64,000 nt of DNA, taken from Lentimicrobium sp. (GTDB lineage: Bacteria > Bacteroidota > Bacteroidia > Bacteroidales > Lentimicrobiaceae). The stretch's first letter is position 1. Each line of letters opens with the position of its first letter. Under the pieces are notes generated by a model. That model did not search any database, was not told the DNA's origin, and saw only the letters and a list, made by a program, of their open reading frames with translations. The DNA is taken from contig JAMLHF010000006.1 in NCBI GenBank assembly GCA_023957275.1, positions 32,494-96,493 of the forward strand, given 5' to 3'. Both the position numbers and the translations under genes were made by a program. Positions 9,701-18,250 of this stretch are shown here, one piece after another.

Positions 9701-10167
9701 TGATCGAAACCGATCTCGAAATCATGCTCCCTGACAGTTATGTGACCAACATTACCGAAAGGCTGAGCCTGTATAAAGAACTTGACGGACTTGAAGCTGA
9801 GGAAGATCTGCTGAAATTCCAGGAGAAACTGATTGACAGGTTTGGCCCGGTGCCCGCGCAAACCCAGGAACTGCTCAATACCATCCGGCTGCGCCGTATG
9901 GCCCGCAGGTTGGGATTCGAGAAAATCAGCCTTCGCAATGGATTTCTGTCGGCCACTTTTATCTCAAATCAGGATTCTCCTTTTTACCAGAGCAATATTT
10001 TCTCCACGGTATTACAGTTTATACAGACCGATCACCGCAAGGTCCGCATGAAGGAGAACAACAATAAACTCAGCCTGAGTTTCAGGGAGGTACAGTCGGT
10101 TTCGCAGGCCATACAGGCCTTACTGCCACTGGAGGAAATGGTGCAGGCGAATGCAATGCAGGGCTGA
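6766..10167 (+). CDS. mfd: transcription-repair coupling factor
   Basis: A 1133-residue Mfd. It removes RNA polymerase stalled at DNA lesions and recruits UvrA. The UvrB-homology module is N-terminal (RRPYEIEKTDNINVLSR, the YALRGGIIDVFSY segment). The RNA polymerase-interacting domain contains PGDYVTHIDHGVGRF. The translocase has Walker A GDVGFGKTEIA near residue 597, DEEQ in MIIDEEQKFGV near 696, TATPIPRTL, and HQLRGRVGR. The C-terminal D7 domain runs to the end. Length is typical. The start is GTG at 6766, placed just after a promoter element. It ends convergently with the lipoprotein gene on the other strand. Confidence 0.96.
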   Translation: MKASQLTEHYRNNEAVAALGVLCNSKETFRMHLKGMAGSAAAVAASAVFANSGPLHLIILPEKEEAAYFFNDLENLMGEQEVPFHKKKVLFFPTTYRRPYEIEKTDNINVLSRTEVMKRIGTREGGSLVVTYPEALAEKVVSKAYLKKNTLRMGLGESLSIDFVIDLLAEYGFERVDFVVEPGEYALRGGIIDVFSYTNDRPYRIEFFGDDVESIRTFDPGTQLSIDRLDHITITPNVQDRALQEKREPFLSYIGRNAVVWVRDLAFATDRIAKEFEKAEKAFAALSPDIRHLEPGELFVNAESFKSDILSHPLIEFGSHFLIKESGQIEFNMQPQPSFNKNFDLLLQNLDENSRDGIANLILADNPKQTERIQTIFSDLKANRGMTEAGLNYDLVNLSLHEGFIDRGNKLACYTDHQIFDRYHKYRIRDGFAGKQAITMKEIYDLQPGDYVTHIDHGVGRFDGLEKIENNGRQQEAIRLIYQNNDILYVSIHSLHRISKYVGKEGTVPSLNKLGSNAWNKLKSKTKQRVKDIAKDLIKLYAERKAADGFNFNPDTYMQHELEASFIYEDTPDQVKSTADVKRDMEKSYPMDRLVCGDVGFGKTEIAVRAAFKAVADSKQVAVLVPTTILALQHYRTFSERLKEFPCRVDYINRFKSAKQQNSTLKDLEAGKIDILIGTHRLVSQDVKFKDLGLMIIDEEQKFGVATKEKLKKLKVNVDTLTLTATPIPRTLQFSLMGARDLSVINTPPPNRYPVQTELHAFNEEIIRDAIHFELSRSGQVFFVHNRVNNIIEVAGMIQRLVPDAKIAIGHGQMEGHKLEKIMLDFVEGYYDILIATTIIESGLDIPNVNTIIINEAQNYGLSDLHQLRGRVGRTNKKAFCYLLAPPLSVLTDEARKRLKAIEEFSELGSGFNIAMRDLDIRGAGNILGAEQSGFISEIGFEMYQRILDEAILELKETDFKELYRDEIPVQKEFVKECLIETDLEIMLPDSYVTNITERLSLYKELDGLEAEEDLLKFQEKLIDRFGPVPAQTQELLNTIRLRRMARRLGFEKISLRNGFLSATFISNQDSPFYQSNIFSTVLQFIQTDHRKVRMKENNNKLSLSFREVQSVSQAIQALLPLEEMVQANAMQG

Positions 10168-10233
10168 AACGAAAATCAGGTTTTTGCCACAGAAAAGCCA
10201 TTTGATTGATGATTAACCGGGTATGCCCGGCAT

Positions 10234-10264
10234 AAAAAAAAGGCCACCCTTTCGGATGACCTTT
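10234..10264 (-). terminator. intrinsic terminator of the TonB receptor/DUF5689 operon
   Basis: On the minus strand an 11-bp stem (AAAGGTCATCC pairing with GGGTGGCCTTT, two G-U pairs) with a GAAA tetraloop is followed by a run of T. It lies about 20 nt after the stop codon of the lipoprotein gene. Confidence 0.85.
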
Positions 10265-10284
10265 AAACAATATTCAGCGAAAGC

Positions 10285-11982
10285 TTAGTTCGAACTTACA
10301 ACCACCCGGCTGATTTCCCAGGTGCCGGCTTTACTCGTGGTACTGATGTATTTGAAAGCGATCCTGATGTCATCGCCTTCCCAGTTTGCAAGACTTATCT
10401 GGCTGGTGTTTGCAAAAGTCCAGCTGTTGCCGGCACTTCTGGTGAAACCGCTGAGTTCGGTCCAGGAAGCTTCGCTGGGATCGCCATTGCCGCTGTAGTC
10501 AGTTGAAATCAGTACTTTAACGTCATCCATGTTGTTGACGAAGTTAACCGCTTCGCGGAACATCAGTTCAACGCCGGTTTTTCCGGCCAGCGAAATCACC
10601 GGTGAAATCAGCCAGTCTTCATTGGCGAAATAATTGGGTGCAACATATCCGGTCATCGTTACGCACCCGCCGTCGTAGGTATCGCCGAACCATTTCTGAT
10701 CGCCGAGTACACTATATTCGGTAAATGAACCGAGGGTCTGGTTGAATTCTTCAGTAAAGAAGCCGGTGGCGGGGATGATACCGTTGCCGTCGAGCCAGTA
10801 TCCGGTCAGGTTCTTAACACCCGGCTGTGAAAAGTAATTTTCGAGTGTGCCAAGCACTTTGACAATTTTCCCTTTGTTTCCGGGTGTGGTTACCAGGTTA
10901 AGGGCTTCGCGGATGGCTCCTGACGGGAGTTGAACCGGCATACAGTTGGCGGGATTGGTTTCTTCGGCACTGCCGGCAATCAGCAGGTTGGTGTTGGTAA
11001 CAAAGGGACCGGCAAAATTGGGTACATTTTCTGTTCCAACTTCAATATTTCCAACGATGTAGCCTTCTACCCATACCGGGTCTGTTCCCGTGGTGGTCAA
11101 GGCTCTGGCAACATCGTAAGGATCTTCAAAGGTTCCGCTTCCGCTTCCGGGAGGAGGAGGTGCTTCACCACCAAAATCAATCAGATCATCTATGCTTCGA
11201 AGGGTGAATTGCCAGGTTGAACCAAAGGCAGTGAGGATTCCAACGGCAGTTCCGTAACCTCCAGGAAGGGTATCACCGGCGAAGTTACAGTACTTACTGG
11301 TTCTTACGGTAATGCTTTTCCCTCCCTGGTCAATCAGGGTGCGGTTGGTATTGTCAACATCCTGGGGCGCAAACAATTCGCCGACTTCAACAAAGCGTAC
11401 ATTTTCAATTTTTACCAGGGTGCTCATGCGGGCATCTTTGATAATTTCGGCCGATTGGGTGGGCAGAGAAGCCAGACTCAGCGTTCCCGGCTCGGGGACG
11501 GCTCCGGGCAAACCATCACGGTAAAGATGGGCGCCGATATAGATCTCCGGTAAACGGCCGATGCTGCCGTTGTAGATATACCCCAGCTGAATCAGGTTGT
11601 TGTAGTCACCGACATACAAGCCTTTGCATTTGATATAAATGCGCTGTCCAAGCTTGTATTCGTTGTAAAGAGAAGTTTTGTCAAGTGACAGTTCTATGGC
11701 GGCGGTTTCATCCTGTATCACCATCTTCTTGTAAAGGTTGCCGCTTTCGTCATTGGCTACCACAATTCCGCTGATGATAATGTCCTGATCGATCAGGGTA
11801 AGTGTACGGCTGAGGGTGTCGAGGTAGAAGTTTTTAAGCTGCTGAATGCTGCGGTTAGCTTCAAATTCAACTGTGGGAACAACAATGGGTGGTTCTTCAA
11901 ACTCTCCGTCAACACATGAGGTAAGGTTAACAGAAGCCAGGATAATGAATAACCCTGCGAAAATTTGCCAGATTCTTTTCAT
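10285..11982 (-). CDS. DUF5689 lipoprotein with OB-fold and jelly-roll domains
   Basis: A 565-residue surface or periplasmic lipoprotein. The signal peptide ends in the lipobox LTSC with acylated C23. A DUF5689 region (about 40-265) contains SGIVVANDESGNLYKKMVIQDE, an OB-like fold found in Bacteroidota nuclease-associated proteins. A second domain (about 285-405; FEDPYDVARAL, VEGYIVGNI, KVLGTLENYF) resembles DUF6359. The C-terminal 150 residues look like a choice-of-anchor J jelly-roll domain (FTEEFNQTLG, WEGDDIRIAFKY). It lies 30 nt behind the TonB receptor gene, so it is likely its surface partner. A secreted endonuclease is encoded on the far side of the receptor. Ligand binding, probably nucleic acid, is inferred from this grouping. 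Confidence 0.82.
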   Translation of the reverse strand: MKRIWQIFAGLFIILASVNLTSCVDGEFEEPPIVVPTVEFEANRSIQQLKNFYLDTLSRTLTLIDQDIIISGIVVANDESGNLYKKMVIQDETAAIELSLDKTSLYNEYKLGQRIYIKCKGLYVGDYNNLIQLGYIYNGSIGRLPEIYIGAHLYRDGLPGAVPEPGTLSLASLPTQSAEIIKDARMSTLVKIENVRFVEVGELFAPQDVDNTNRTLIDQGGKSITVRTSKYCNFAGDTLPGGYGTAVGILTAFGSTWQFTLRSIDDLIDFGGEAPPPPGSGSGTFEDPYDVARALTTTGTDPVWVEGYIVGNIEVGTENVPNFAGPFVTNTNLLIAGSAEETNPANCMPVQLPSGAIREALNLVTTPGNKGKIVKVLGTLENYFSQPGVKNLTGYWLDGNGIIPATGFFTEEFNQTLGSFTEYSVLGDQKWFGDTYDGGCVTMTGYVAPNYFANEDWLISPVISLAGKTGVELMFREAVNFVNNMDDVKVLISTDYSGNGDPSEASWTELSGFTRSAGNSWTFANTSQISLANWEGDDIRIAFKYISTTSKAGTWEISRVVVSSN

Positions 11983-12012
11983 ATGATTTTTTTATTTTTT
12001 CTTGTTGAGTAA

Positions 12013-14736
12013 TTAGAAACGAAAGCCGATATTCAGGAAAAATGTCCTGCCATAGTAGTAATAATACCTTGACGGGAACTTGTTGATGTTTTTGTTTTCG
12101 AAATCGAAACGCATCTGCTCATATCCGCCGGTAGCAATTTCCTGATTGTCGAGAATATTGCTTACGCTGAAATTCAGGTTAAGGTAGTACTGGCTCCAGA
12201 TGCGGAACGATTTGCCGATTGAGGCGTCCAGGGTCATGCCGCTGGGTAGCTTTTCCTGGCTGATAATGCCTGAAATCCGTTCATCGCCCGGATCCATGCC
12301 GGCGAGTGCTGATGAAGTACGGCGTTCCGGATTGAAATCCAGGTAGATATTGTCGTAATAGTTTACATTCACATCCACAAACAAGAATCCTGGCCCTGCA
12401 TATTTAATCCCCAATGAACCGGCTGTCTGGGGTGTTCCGGAAACATAGAAATACTTGCTGTAAATGGATTTTGTTATATCGGGACGCGATCCGTTCTCAA
12501 CAGTAATCACTGCACTTGGCCTGTTGGTGTAACGGTAATTGCCCAGGTTTGCGGCACCGACTACAGAAAATGCAGAGGTAATTTTAACTTCGGCACCAGC
12601 TTCTATTCCCTGATGGACTTTGTCGATATTATACATGGCGTGATTCACAAATGTACGCAGGGAGTCGTGATAGAAACTGTTGATCTCGTTCTGGTTTTTG
12701 AAAAGCGTGTGATAAACAGTGATTCTTGCCTTCACTAAAGGAGCGCGCAGGTGGTAGCTGAGTTCTCCGCTGACAATATTTTCACTGCTGAGGTCAGGAA
12801 CTACCGCATCGCGCACCCTGGAAGAGATAAACGAATTCCTGATGTATGGGGCGCGCGTCATGATCGTGGCATTTCCTTCAACGAAGTGACGGCCGGTAAA
12901 TTTATATGTTGCTCCTGCCTTAACTGCGTAATCGAAAAATTTGTATTTCTCTCCTTCTCCAAATGAATTCTCAGGATACCGGCCATTGCGCATAAACCCC
13001 TCGCGCCAGAAAGTAGTGTGTGTCAATTGTAACCCGGCGTAATAATCTACCTTTTGGGATGAAAAGTTTGCAACACCCCAGATATTGGCAGAATTCTGAT
13101 GAAGCTTGTAATCATAACCAAACTTATCACCTTCCTTAATAACACGGTCCGGGTTATTCAGGTCGTTTTGCAAAATGGTATCATTGCCCGAAAAATCACG
13201 CTCTGCAAACTGGTCCACATCAATCCAGAATTCTCCGCCGAGCAGGTCGTGGAGGGTTTTATAGAAAGAGCCGGTATTGCGGTTGTATTCTATTCCTCCG
13301 TCTATCCTGATTTTATCATTGATTTCATGATTTAAGAAAGAGGTAAGGTTGAGCTGCTGCTGATCGTTGTGGCGGTTTTCGATGGTATAACGGGCCTGTT
13401 TACCTTCCAGGTTGGCAAGGTAATTGGTCTGGTATAGCTTGTCCCAGTTTACCTGCCTTGTATTTACATCATTTTTCCAGCGTTCGGCATAAGCGGCTGC
13501 AATGGCCGGATCGTAAGGTTCGGGGCCTGTAGAGGGGTAATAACTTGGCAGATAACGGTAATAATCGGGTCTGGGGTCGGACGAGTTGTACCAGTTAAGC
13601 GCTGTTGTGCCGGTTTCACCGAAAAGATAGGAAACGGAACTGGTGAGCTGGGTTTTATCAGAAGGTTTCCAGTAATGATTGAGAATTATAACCGGCTGAT
13701 TCATAATGCGTTCCCGTGCATTGCGCACCTTGCCGTCCTGATAGCCCCAGTTGGGATTGTAGTAATTGGTGCCGCTCAGGTCATAGGCTTCCTGGGTGGA
13801 GCCTCCCTGCATTCCGCGGCGCACCGGGGCAACAAATGCCGTGAATGCGAGGCTGTGCTGGTCGTTCAGCTTGCGCTCCACGCCGATAAATCCGGCCCAT
13901 GCATCGTAATAAGTGCCTTCAATATAACCGCCGTTTCCCCAGCGCCTGGATCCGCTCACGGTAACGGCCCAGTTGTTGTCCATCATCCCGGTGGAATGGG
14001 TAAACATCAGCCGGTTGGTATAGGTGCGGTTGGTAAGGCTGTAGGTAAGTTTGGTCTGTGCCCGGTGCTGCGAAGCACGGGTAATGATGTTGGTGACACC
14101 ACCGAGATTACCGAAGGAAAAACTGGACGGAGCCAGCCCGTTAACGGATATCTTGTTCCGGGTGGCATCGTTGAGTCCGCCCCACAATGCCCACGTTGTA
14201 CGACCGGTTTCCACATCGCTGATGGGTGTGTTGCCGATATAGGTGCTGCCCAGGTCGTTGTCATAACCACGCATCCTGAAATAGGCCGGACCGAATGTAT
14301 AGGCAGCTGTAGATACGAATACATCATTCGAGGAGCTGAGCAACCCTGATATGTTCTGACCTTTTGAGTCATCATCAGAATCAGAAGAAGAAATGCTGAT
14401 TTCCGCCAGCCCTCCGCTTAAAATGTCGGCGATAAACGTTGGGGTCATTTTTATGGTACCCAGGTTTGTTGTCTCACTCACAGTGACCCGTTGGATAATA
14501 TCCTCGTAGCCCTGCAATGAAAATTCAACAATGGCCTCACCGGCAGCGATTCCGCCCAGGCTGAAAATTCCTTCAGCATCGGTAAAGGCTTGCTGGGTGC
14601 CTGTCTTGACGGTAACCGAAGGCAGCGGTTTGCCGCTTTCCTTATCGGCCACCCTCCCCGTTACCAGGCCGGTTTGGGCATAAATACCCGGCAACAGGCT
14701 GAGGGCCAGCAGTAAAGTCAATAATTTTTTGGTCAT
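12013..14736 (-). CDS. TonB-dependent outer-membrane receptor
   Basis: A 907-residue TonB-dependent receptor. A signal peptide (to GIYAQ) is followed by a carboxypeptidase-like regulatory domain (about 24-95: GLVTGRVADKESGKPLPSVTV), a plug (about 130-240: FRMRGYDND, NLGGVTNIITR) and a 22-strand type barrel ending with an aromatic residue (FFLNIGFRF). An acidic/serine stretch (SISSSDSDDDSK) lies between the regulatory domain and the plug. It is the first gene of a two-gene operon with the DUF5689 lipoprotein and faces a divergent endonuclease gene. By established Bacteroidota logic it would import what the lipoprotein binds. Nucleic-acid fragments are my inference; siderophore or glycan import cannot be excluded. 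Confidence 0.9.
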   Translation of the reverse strand: MTKKLLTLLLALSLLPGIYAQTGLVTGRVADKESGKPLPSVTVKTGTQQAFTDAEGIFSLGGIAAGEAIVEFSLQGYEDIIQRVTVSETTNLGTIKMTPTFIADILSGGLAEISISSSDSDDDSKGQNISGLLSSSNDVFVSTAAYTFGPAYFRMRGYDNDLGSTYIGNTPISDVETGRTTWALWGGLNDATRNKISVNGLAPSSFSFGNLGGVTNIITRASQHRAQTKLTYSLTNRTYTNRLMFTHSTGMMDNNWAVTVSGSRRWGNGGYIEGTYYDAWAGFIGVERKLNDQHSLAFTAFVAPVRRGMQGGSTQEAYDLSGTNYYNPNWGYQDGKVRNARERIMNQPVIILNHYWKPSDKTQLTSSVSYLFGETGTTALNWYNSSDPRPDYYRYLPSYYPSTGPEPYDPAIAAAYAERWKNDVNTRQVNWDKLYQTNYLANLEGKQARYTIENRHNDQQQLNLTSFLNHEINDKIRIDGGIEYNRNTGSFYKTLHDLLGGEFWIDVDQFAERDFSGNDTILQNDLNNPDRVIKEGDKFGYDYKLHQNSANIWGVANFSSQKVDYYAGLQLTHTTFWREGFMRNGRYPENSFGEGEKYKFFDYAVKAGATYKFTGRHFVEGNATIMTRAPYIRNSFISSRVRDAVVPDLSSENIVSGELSYHLRAPLVKARITVYHTLFKNQNEINSFYHDSLRTFVNHAMYNIDKVHQGIEAGAEVKITSAFSVVGAANLGNYRYTNRPSAVITVENGSRPDITKSIYSKYFYVSGTPQTAGSLGIKYAGPGFLFVDVNVNYYDNIYLDFNPERRTSSALAGMDPGDERISGIISQEKLPSGMTLDASIGKSFRIWSQYYLNLNFSVSNILDNQEIATGGYEQMRFDFENKNINKFPSRYYYYYGRTFFLNIGFRF

Positions 14737-14914
14737 TGGAATCAGTTTAAGAAAATGTTTTGATGTAGTTTGCTCTTTTTAAGGGACAATAATCCCAAAT
14801 TATTAATTTTCTGCAAATGAACAAAAATTTATGTTTGCTCTGCCCGCTTATACAGATTTTGTATTTCTTTTTGCAATCTGCCGGCTGCCCCTGTATGATA
14901 AAACGGATATTCAA

Positions 14915-14922
14915 TATCTTTG
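14915..14922 (+). promoter_or_regulatory. -7 promoter element for the secreted endonuclease
   Basis: TATCTTTG matches TAnnTTTG and lies 22 nt before the ATG at 14945, inside the 208-nt divergent region between the receptor and endonuclease genes. Confidence 0.45.
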
Positions 14923-14944
14923 CCGCAGTTAAACTGCTTATATA

Positions 14945-15985
14945 ATGAATCTACAGCCCCGTCGTGTCAGCCTGGTTTTGGGAATCCTGATTTCCGGACT
15001 CCTTTTTGTCATCCAGGCTTGTGCCCAGGATAAAAAGTTTCTGGCTACAACCATCGCATTTTATAATGTTGAAAATCTTTTTGATACCATTGATGATCCT
15101 AACACGAATGATGCGGAGTTTCTTCCTGCCGGTATCAACCGCTGGACGAGCCAGCGCTATCAGGCAAAACTTTCGAATATGGCCAGGGTAATAGCTGGCA
15201 TCGGAAGTGAGCTGGTGGCAGGAGGCCCGGCTATCATAGGTCTTTCTGAAATTGAGAACCGGCTCGTAATGGAAGACCTGATCAAAACACCTCCCTTAAA
15301 GGAGCTGGGATATGAAATTGTGCATTTTGATTCTCCCGACAGGCGGGGAATAGATGTAGGACTTATTTACAAGCCTTCTGTATTCAAGGTAATCAATGCC
15401 ACATCCAACCGTCTTTTTATGCCGGGCCATCCCGGGTTTTTCAGCCGTGATCAGCTCGTGGTAACAGGTGAATTGCATGGCGATCTGATCAGTGTAATTG
15501 TCAATCACTGGCCATCGCGCCGCAGCGGCCCCGAATATCGCGAAGAAGCCGCAAGACTCAGCCGTCAGCTCGCCGATTCCCTGATGAAAGAGCACCGACA
15601 CGCCAAAATTTTTGTGATGGGCGATCTGAATGATGATCCGACTGACCGTAGTGTGGCCAAAGTCCTCGGCGCCAAAGGCAAAGCGGAAGATGTCAGAAAG
15701 GGAGATCTTTTCAATCCTATGTACCAGCTTTTCCGTGATGGTATCGGTTCACTGGCATACCGCGATGCTTGGAACCTGTTTGACCAGATTATTATTTCCG
15801 AAGCTGTGCTCAATGCCAATAAGGGTTGGAAATTTTATAAGGCAAAGATTTATAATGAAAAATTCCTGATCCAGAAGGATGGCCCTTATGCCGGTTACCC
15901 ATTCCGCACTTTTGCCGGGGGGGCTTATGCCGGAGGGTACAGCGACCATTTCCCGGCTTATCTCTTTCTGATAAAAGAAAAATAA
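14945..15985 (+). CDS. secreted endonuclease/exonuclease/phosphatase family protein
   Basis: A 346-residue member of the DNase I-like EEP fold. Visible signatures are FYNVENLFD, the metal-binding glutamate in GLSEIENR, RRGIDVGLIYK, NHWPSRRSG, MGDLNDDP and the catalytic histidine in YSDHFPAYLF. The N-terminus is a signal peptide with a possible lipobox ending at C26 (VIQAC), so the enzyme acts outside the cytoplasm, perhaps anchored to the membrane. The gene is divergent from the TonB receptor/DUF5689 operon. This arrangement suggests degradation of extracellular DNA or RNA before uptake. The substrate could instead be another phosphodiester. Confidence 0.87.
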   Translation: MNLQPRRVSLVLGILISGLLFVIQACAQDKKFLATTIAFYNVENLFDTIDDPNTNDAEFLPAGINRWTSQRYQAKLSNMARVIAGIGSELVAGGPAIIGLSEIENRLVMEDLIKTPPLKELGYEIVHFDSPDRRGIDVGLIYKPSVFKVINATSNRLFMPGHPGFFSRDQLVVTGELHGDLISVIVNHWPSRRSGPEYREEAARLSRQLADSLMKEHRHAKIFVMGDLNDDPTDRSVAKVLGAKGKAEDVRKGDLFNPMYQLFRDGIGSLAYRDAWNLFDQIIISEAVLNANKGWKFYKAKIYNEKFLIQKDGPYAGYPFRTFAGGAYAGGYSDHFPAYLFLIKEK

Positions 15986-16060
15986 GGACCGCAGATTAAC
16001 ATATTTTAGGTTTTGTAATAATATATTTTGCCGTAATTTCGTTCGTTTAAAAACATTCCC

Positions 16061-16792
16061 GTGAAAGACAGTCTTGTTGTTATCCCCACTTACAATGAAA
16101 AGGAAAACATCGAACGTATCATCCGTAAGGTGTTTTCACTTAAAAAGGAATTTGATGTTCTGATTGTGGAAGACAATTCACCTGATGGTACTGCTGAAAT
16201 TGTCCGCAGGCTGATGCAGGAATATCCCGGCCGGCTTCATATGGAAGAGCGAAAAGGTAAGCTGGGACTTGGCACGGCCTACATTCACGGGTTTAAATGG
16301 GCACTGCAGCGCGAGTACGAATATATTTTCGAAATGGACGCTGATTTTTCGCACAATCCTGACGACCTGCTTCGTTTATATGATGCCTGCGCCAACCAGG
16401 GCGCCGATGTGGCGATCGGATCAAGATATATCAAGGGCGTAAATGTGGTGAACTGGCCAATGGGCAGGGTGCTGATGTCATACTTTGCCTCCTATTATGT
16501 ACGCATGGTCACCCGGATGAAAATCATGGATACCACTGCCGGCTTTAAATGTTATAAGCGACGCCTGCTGCAAACCATCGATTTCAGTAAGATTAAATTC
16601 ACCGGTTATGCATTTCAGATAGAAATGAAGTATACGGCATGGAAACTAGGATTTAAAATAATCGAGGTTCCCATCATTTTTACCGACCGCACCGAAGGAC
16701 AGTCAAAAATGAGCCGTGGTATTTTCAGGGAGGCCATTCTGGGTGTTATACAACTCAGATTCAAGCGCATCCGGCCTGTAAAAGCTGCCTGA
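16061..16792 (+). CDS. polyprenyl-phosphate mannosyl/glucosyltransferase (DPM1-like GT2)
   Basis: A 243-residue GT-A family 2 glycosyltransferase. Diagnostic segments are VVIPTYNEKENIERI, VEDNSPDGT, the DxD-like EMDADFSHNPDDL and the SRYIKG acceptor loop. It resembles dolichol-phosphate mannose synthase and bacterial polyprenol monophosphomannose synthases, which load a sugar from a nucleotide donor onto a lipid phosphate at the cytoplasmic face. No C-terminal membrane segments are present, so it is the soluble short form. Translation starts at GTG (16061) by alignment with the family start. The dihydroorotase gene follows with its own promoter. The donor sugar is unknown. Confidence 0.87.
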   Translation: MKDSLVVIPTYNEKENIERIIRKVFSLKKEFDVLIVEDNSPDGTAEIVRRLMQEYPGRLHMEERKGKLGLGTAYIHGFKWALQREYEYIFEMDADFSHNPDDLLRLYDACANQGADVAIGSRYIKGVNVVNWPMGRVLMSYFASYYVRMVTRMKIMDTTAGFKCYKRRLLQTIDFSKIKFTGYAFQIEMKYTAWKLGFKIIEVPIIFTDRTEGQSKMSRGIFREAILGVIQLRFKRIRPVKAA

Positions 16793-16821
16793 ACCCTGGT
16801 TCATTCCCCTTCTTTTATTCG

Positions 16822-16829
16822 TACCTTTG
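16822..16829 (+). promoter_or_regulatory. -7 promoter element for pyrC
   Basis: TACCTTTG fits TAnnTTTG. It overlaps a TTG codon at 16827 that would otherwise extend the reading frame, so it argues for translation from the ATG at 16872. Confidence 0.5.
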
Positions 16830-16871
16830 CATAGCAGAATGCATGCAGCATCCTGTGATTATGATTTCAGC

Positions 16872-18230
16872 ATGGAAAAAAAATACCTGATTACCGGAGC
16901 AACCCTGATTAATGAAGGGCGTTCATTTAAAGGAAGTGTGCTGATTGCCGGCGGAATGATCAGCAGGGTGACAGATGATGAAGATGCTGCATTTTCGGAA
17001 GTGGGTAAGGATGTTCAGTTGATTGACGGCAGCGGAAAGTGGCTGATCCCCGGCGTAATTGACGATCAGGTACATTTCCGTGATCCGGGCCTTACCCACA
17101 AGGCCGATCTTTATACCGAAAGCAGGGCAGCCGTTGCCGGAGGAGTTACTTCTTTCATGGAAATGCCCAATACCGTACCCAATACCCTGACCCAGGAATT
17201 ACTGGAGCAGAAATACCGCATGGCTTCAGAAAAGTCGCTGGCAAATTACTCATTTTACATGGGAGCTTCCAACGACAACCTTGCCGAGATCGTAAAAACC
17301 GATCCCCGCACCGTGTGCGGTATCAAGGTGTTTATGGGTGCTTCAACCGGAAATATGCTGGTTGACAAAACCGAAACGCTGGAAGGAATATTCAGGGATG
17401 CCCCAACGCTCGTTGCGGTCCATTGCGAGGATGAGGCGACAATAAGAAAAAATACCGCGCTGATGCGTGAAAAATATGGAGAAGAGATCCCCGTGGATCT
17501 TCACCCGCTGATCCGCAGCCGTGAAGCCTGTTACAAATCAAGTTCACTCGCGGTGGAACTTGCCCTGAGATACAATACCCGGCTGCACATCCTCCACCTT
17601 TCCACCGCTGATGAGGTGCAGTTGCTTTCGGATGCCCCGGCAGATGCCAGTAAGCGCATTACCGCCGAGGTATGCGTCCACCATCTCTGGTTTTCCGATC
17701 AGGATTACGACCGGCTTGGCGCACGCATCAAATGGAATCCTGCCATTAAGACAACTGCCGACAGGGACGCCCTGATGCAGGCCCTGCTTGACGGCAGAAT
17801 TGATGTGGTGGCCACCGACCATGCACCGCATACCATTGAAGAAAAAACAAATACCTATTTTTCATGTCCCTCGGGCGGGCCGCTGGTGCAGCATTCACTG
17901 GTGGCTATGCTGGAAATGAGCAGGCATGGGAAAATTTCACCCGAAATGGTTGTCGAAAAAATGTGCCATGCCCCTGCACGCATATTTGGTGTTGACCGGC
18001 GCGGGTTTATCCGCGAAGGCTACCATGCCGATCTGGTCCTGATTGATCCTGATGATCCCTGGGAAGTAAAAACGGAAAATATCCATTATAAATGTGGCTG
18101 GTCACCCCTTGAGGGAGCTATTTTTCATTCAAGAATTACCCATACCTTTGTCAGCGGTCATCTGGCCTGGGATAACGGCAGTTTTGACAACAGCCGGCCG
18201 GGAAGCAGGCTGCTTTTTAACCGATCATAA
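16872..18230 (+). CDS. pyrC: dihydroorotase (class I type, Bacteroidota form)
   Basis: A 452-residue amidohydrolase that interconverts N-carbamoyl-aspartate and dihydroorotate in pyrimidine synthesis. Metal-site segments are DDQVHFRDPGLTHKAD, CGIKVFMGAS (lysine that would be carboxylated), AVHCEDE, HILHLST and VATDHAPH. The usual HxH motif reads QxH (Q66, H68), so one canonical metal ligand is replaced; I recall this in other Bacteroidota sequences annotated as dihydroorotase. I start at 16872 (MEKKYLITGATL), because upstream in-frame codons overlap the promoter. Allantoinase or hydantoinase is the alternative. The overall motifs favour dihydroorotase. Confidence 0.85.
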   Translation: MEKKYLITGATLINEGRSFKGSVLIAGGMISRVTDDEDAAFSEVGKDVQLIDGSGKWLIPGVIDDQVHFRDPGLTHKADLYTESRAAVAGGVTSFMEMPNTVPNTLTQELLEQKYRMASEKSLANYSFYMGASNDNLAEIVKTDPRTVCGIKVFMGASTGNMLVDKTETLEGIFRDAPTLVAVHCEDEATIRKNTALMREKYGEEIPVDLHPLIRSREACYKSSSLAVELALRYNTRLHILHLSTADEVQLLSDAPADASKRITAEVCVHHLWFSDQDYDRLGARIKWNPAIKTTADRDALMQALLDGRIDVVATDHAPHTIEEKTNTYFSCPSGGPLVQHSLVAMLEMSRHGKISPEMVVEKMCHAPARIFGVDRRGFIREGYHADLVLIDPDDPWEVKTENIHYKCGWSPLEGAIFHSRITHTFVSGHLAWDNGSFDNSRPGSRLLFNRS

Positions 18231-18250
18231 CCATAACTCTTTCTTACTGA

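Noticed and set aside
9091-9861. 256-codon minus-strand reading frame
   Set aside because: It lies wholly inside mfd in the opposite strand, and the mfd translation there has clear helicase and D7 motifs.
13675-14349. 224-codon plus-strand reading frame
   Set aside because: It is antisense to the plug and barrel of the TonB receptor, which is strongly supported.
16827-16871. Earlier starts for dihydroorotase (TTG at 16827, ATG at 16839)
   Set aside because: The TTG is part of the promoter element TACCTTTG, and the ATG at 16839 is too close to it. The family N-terminus matches the ATG at 16872.
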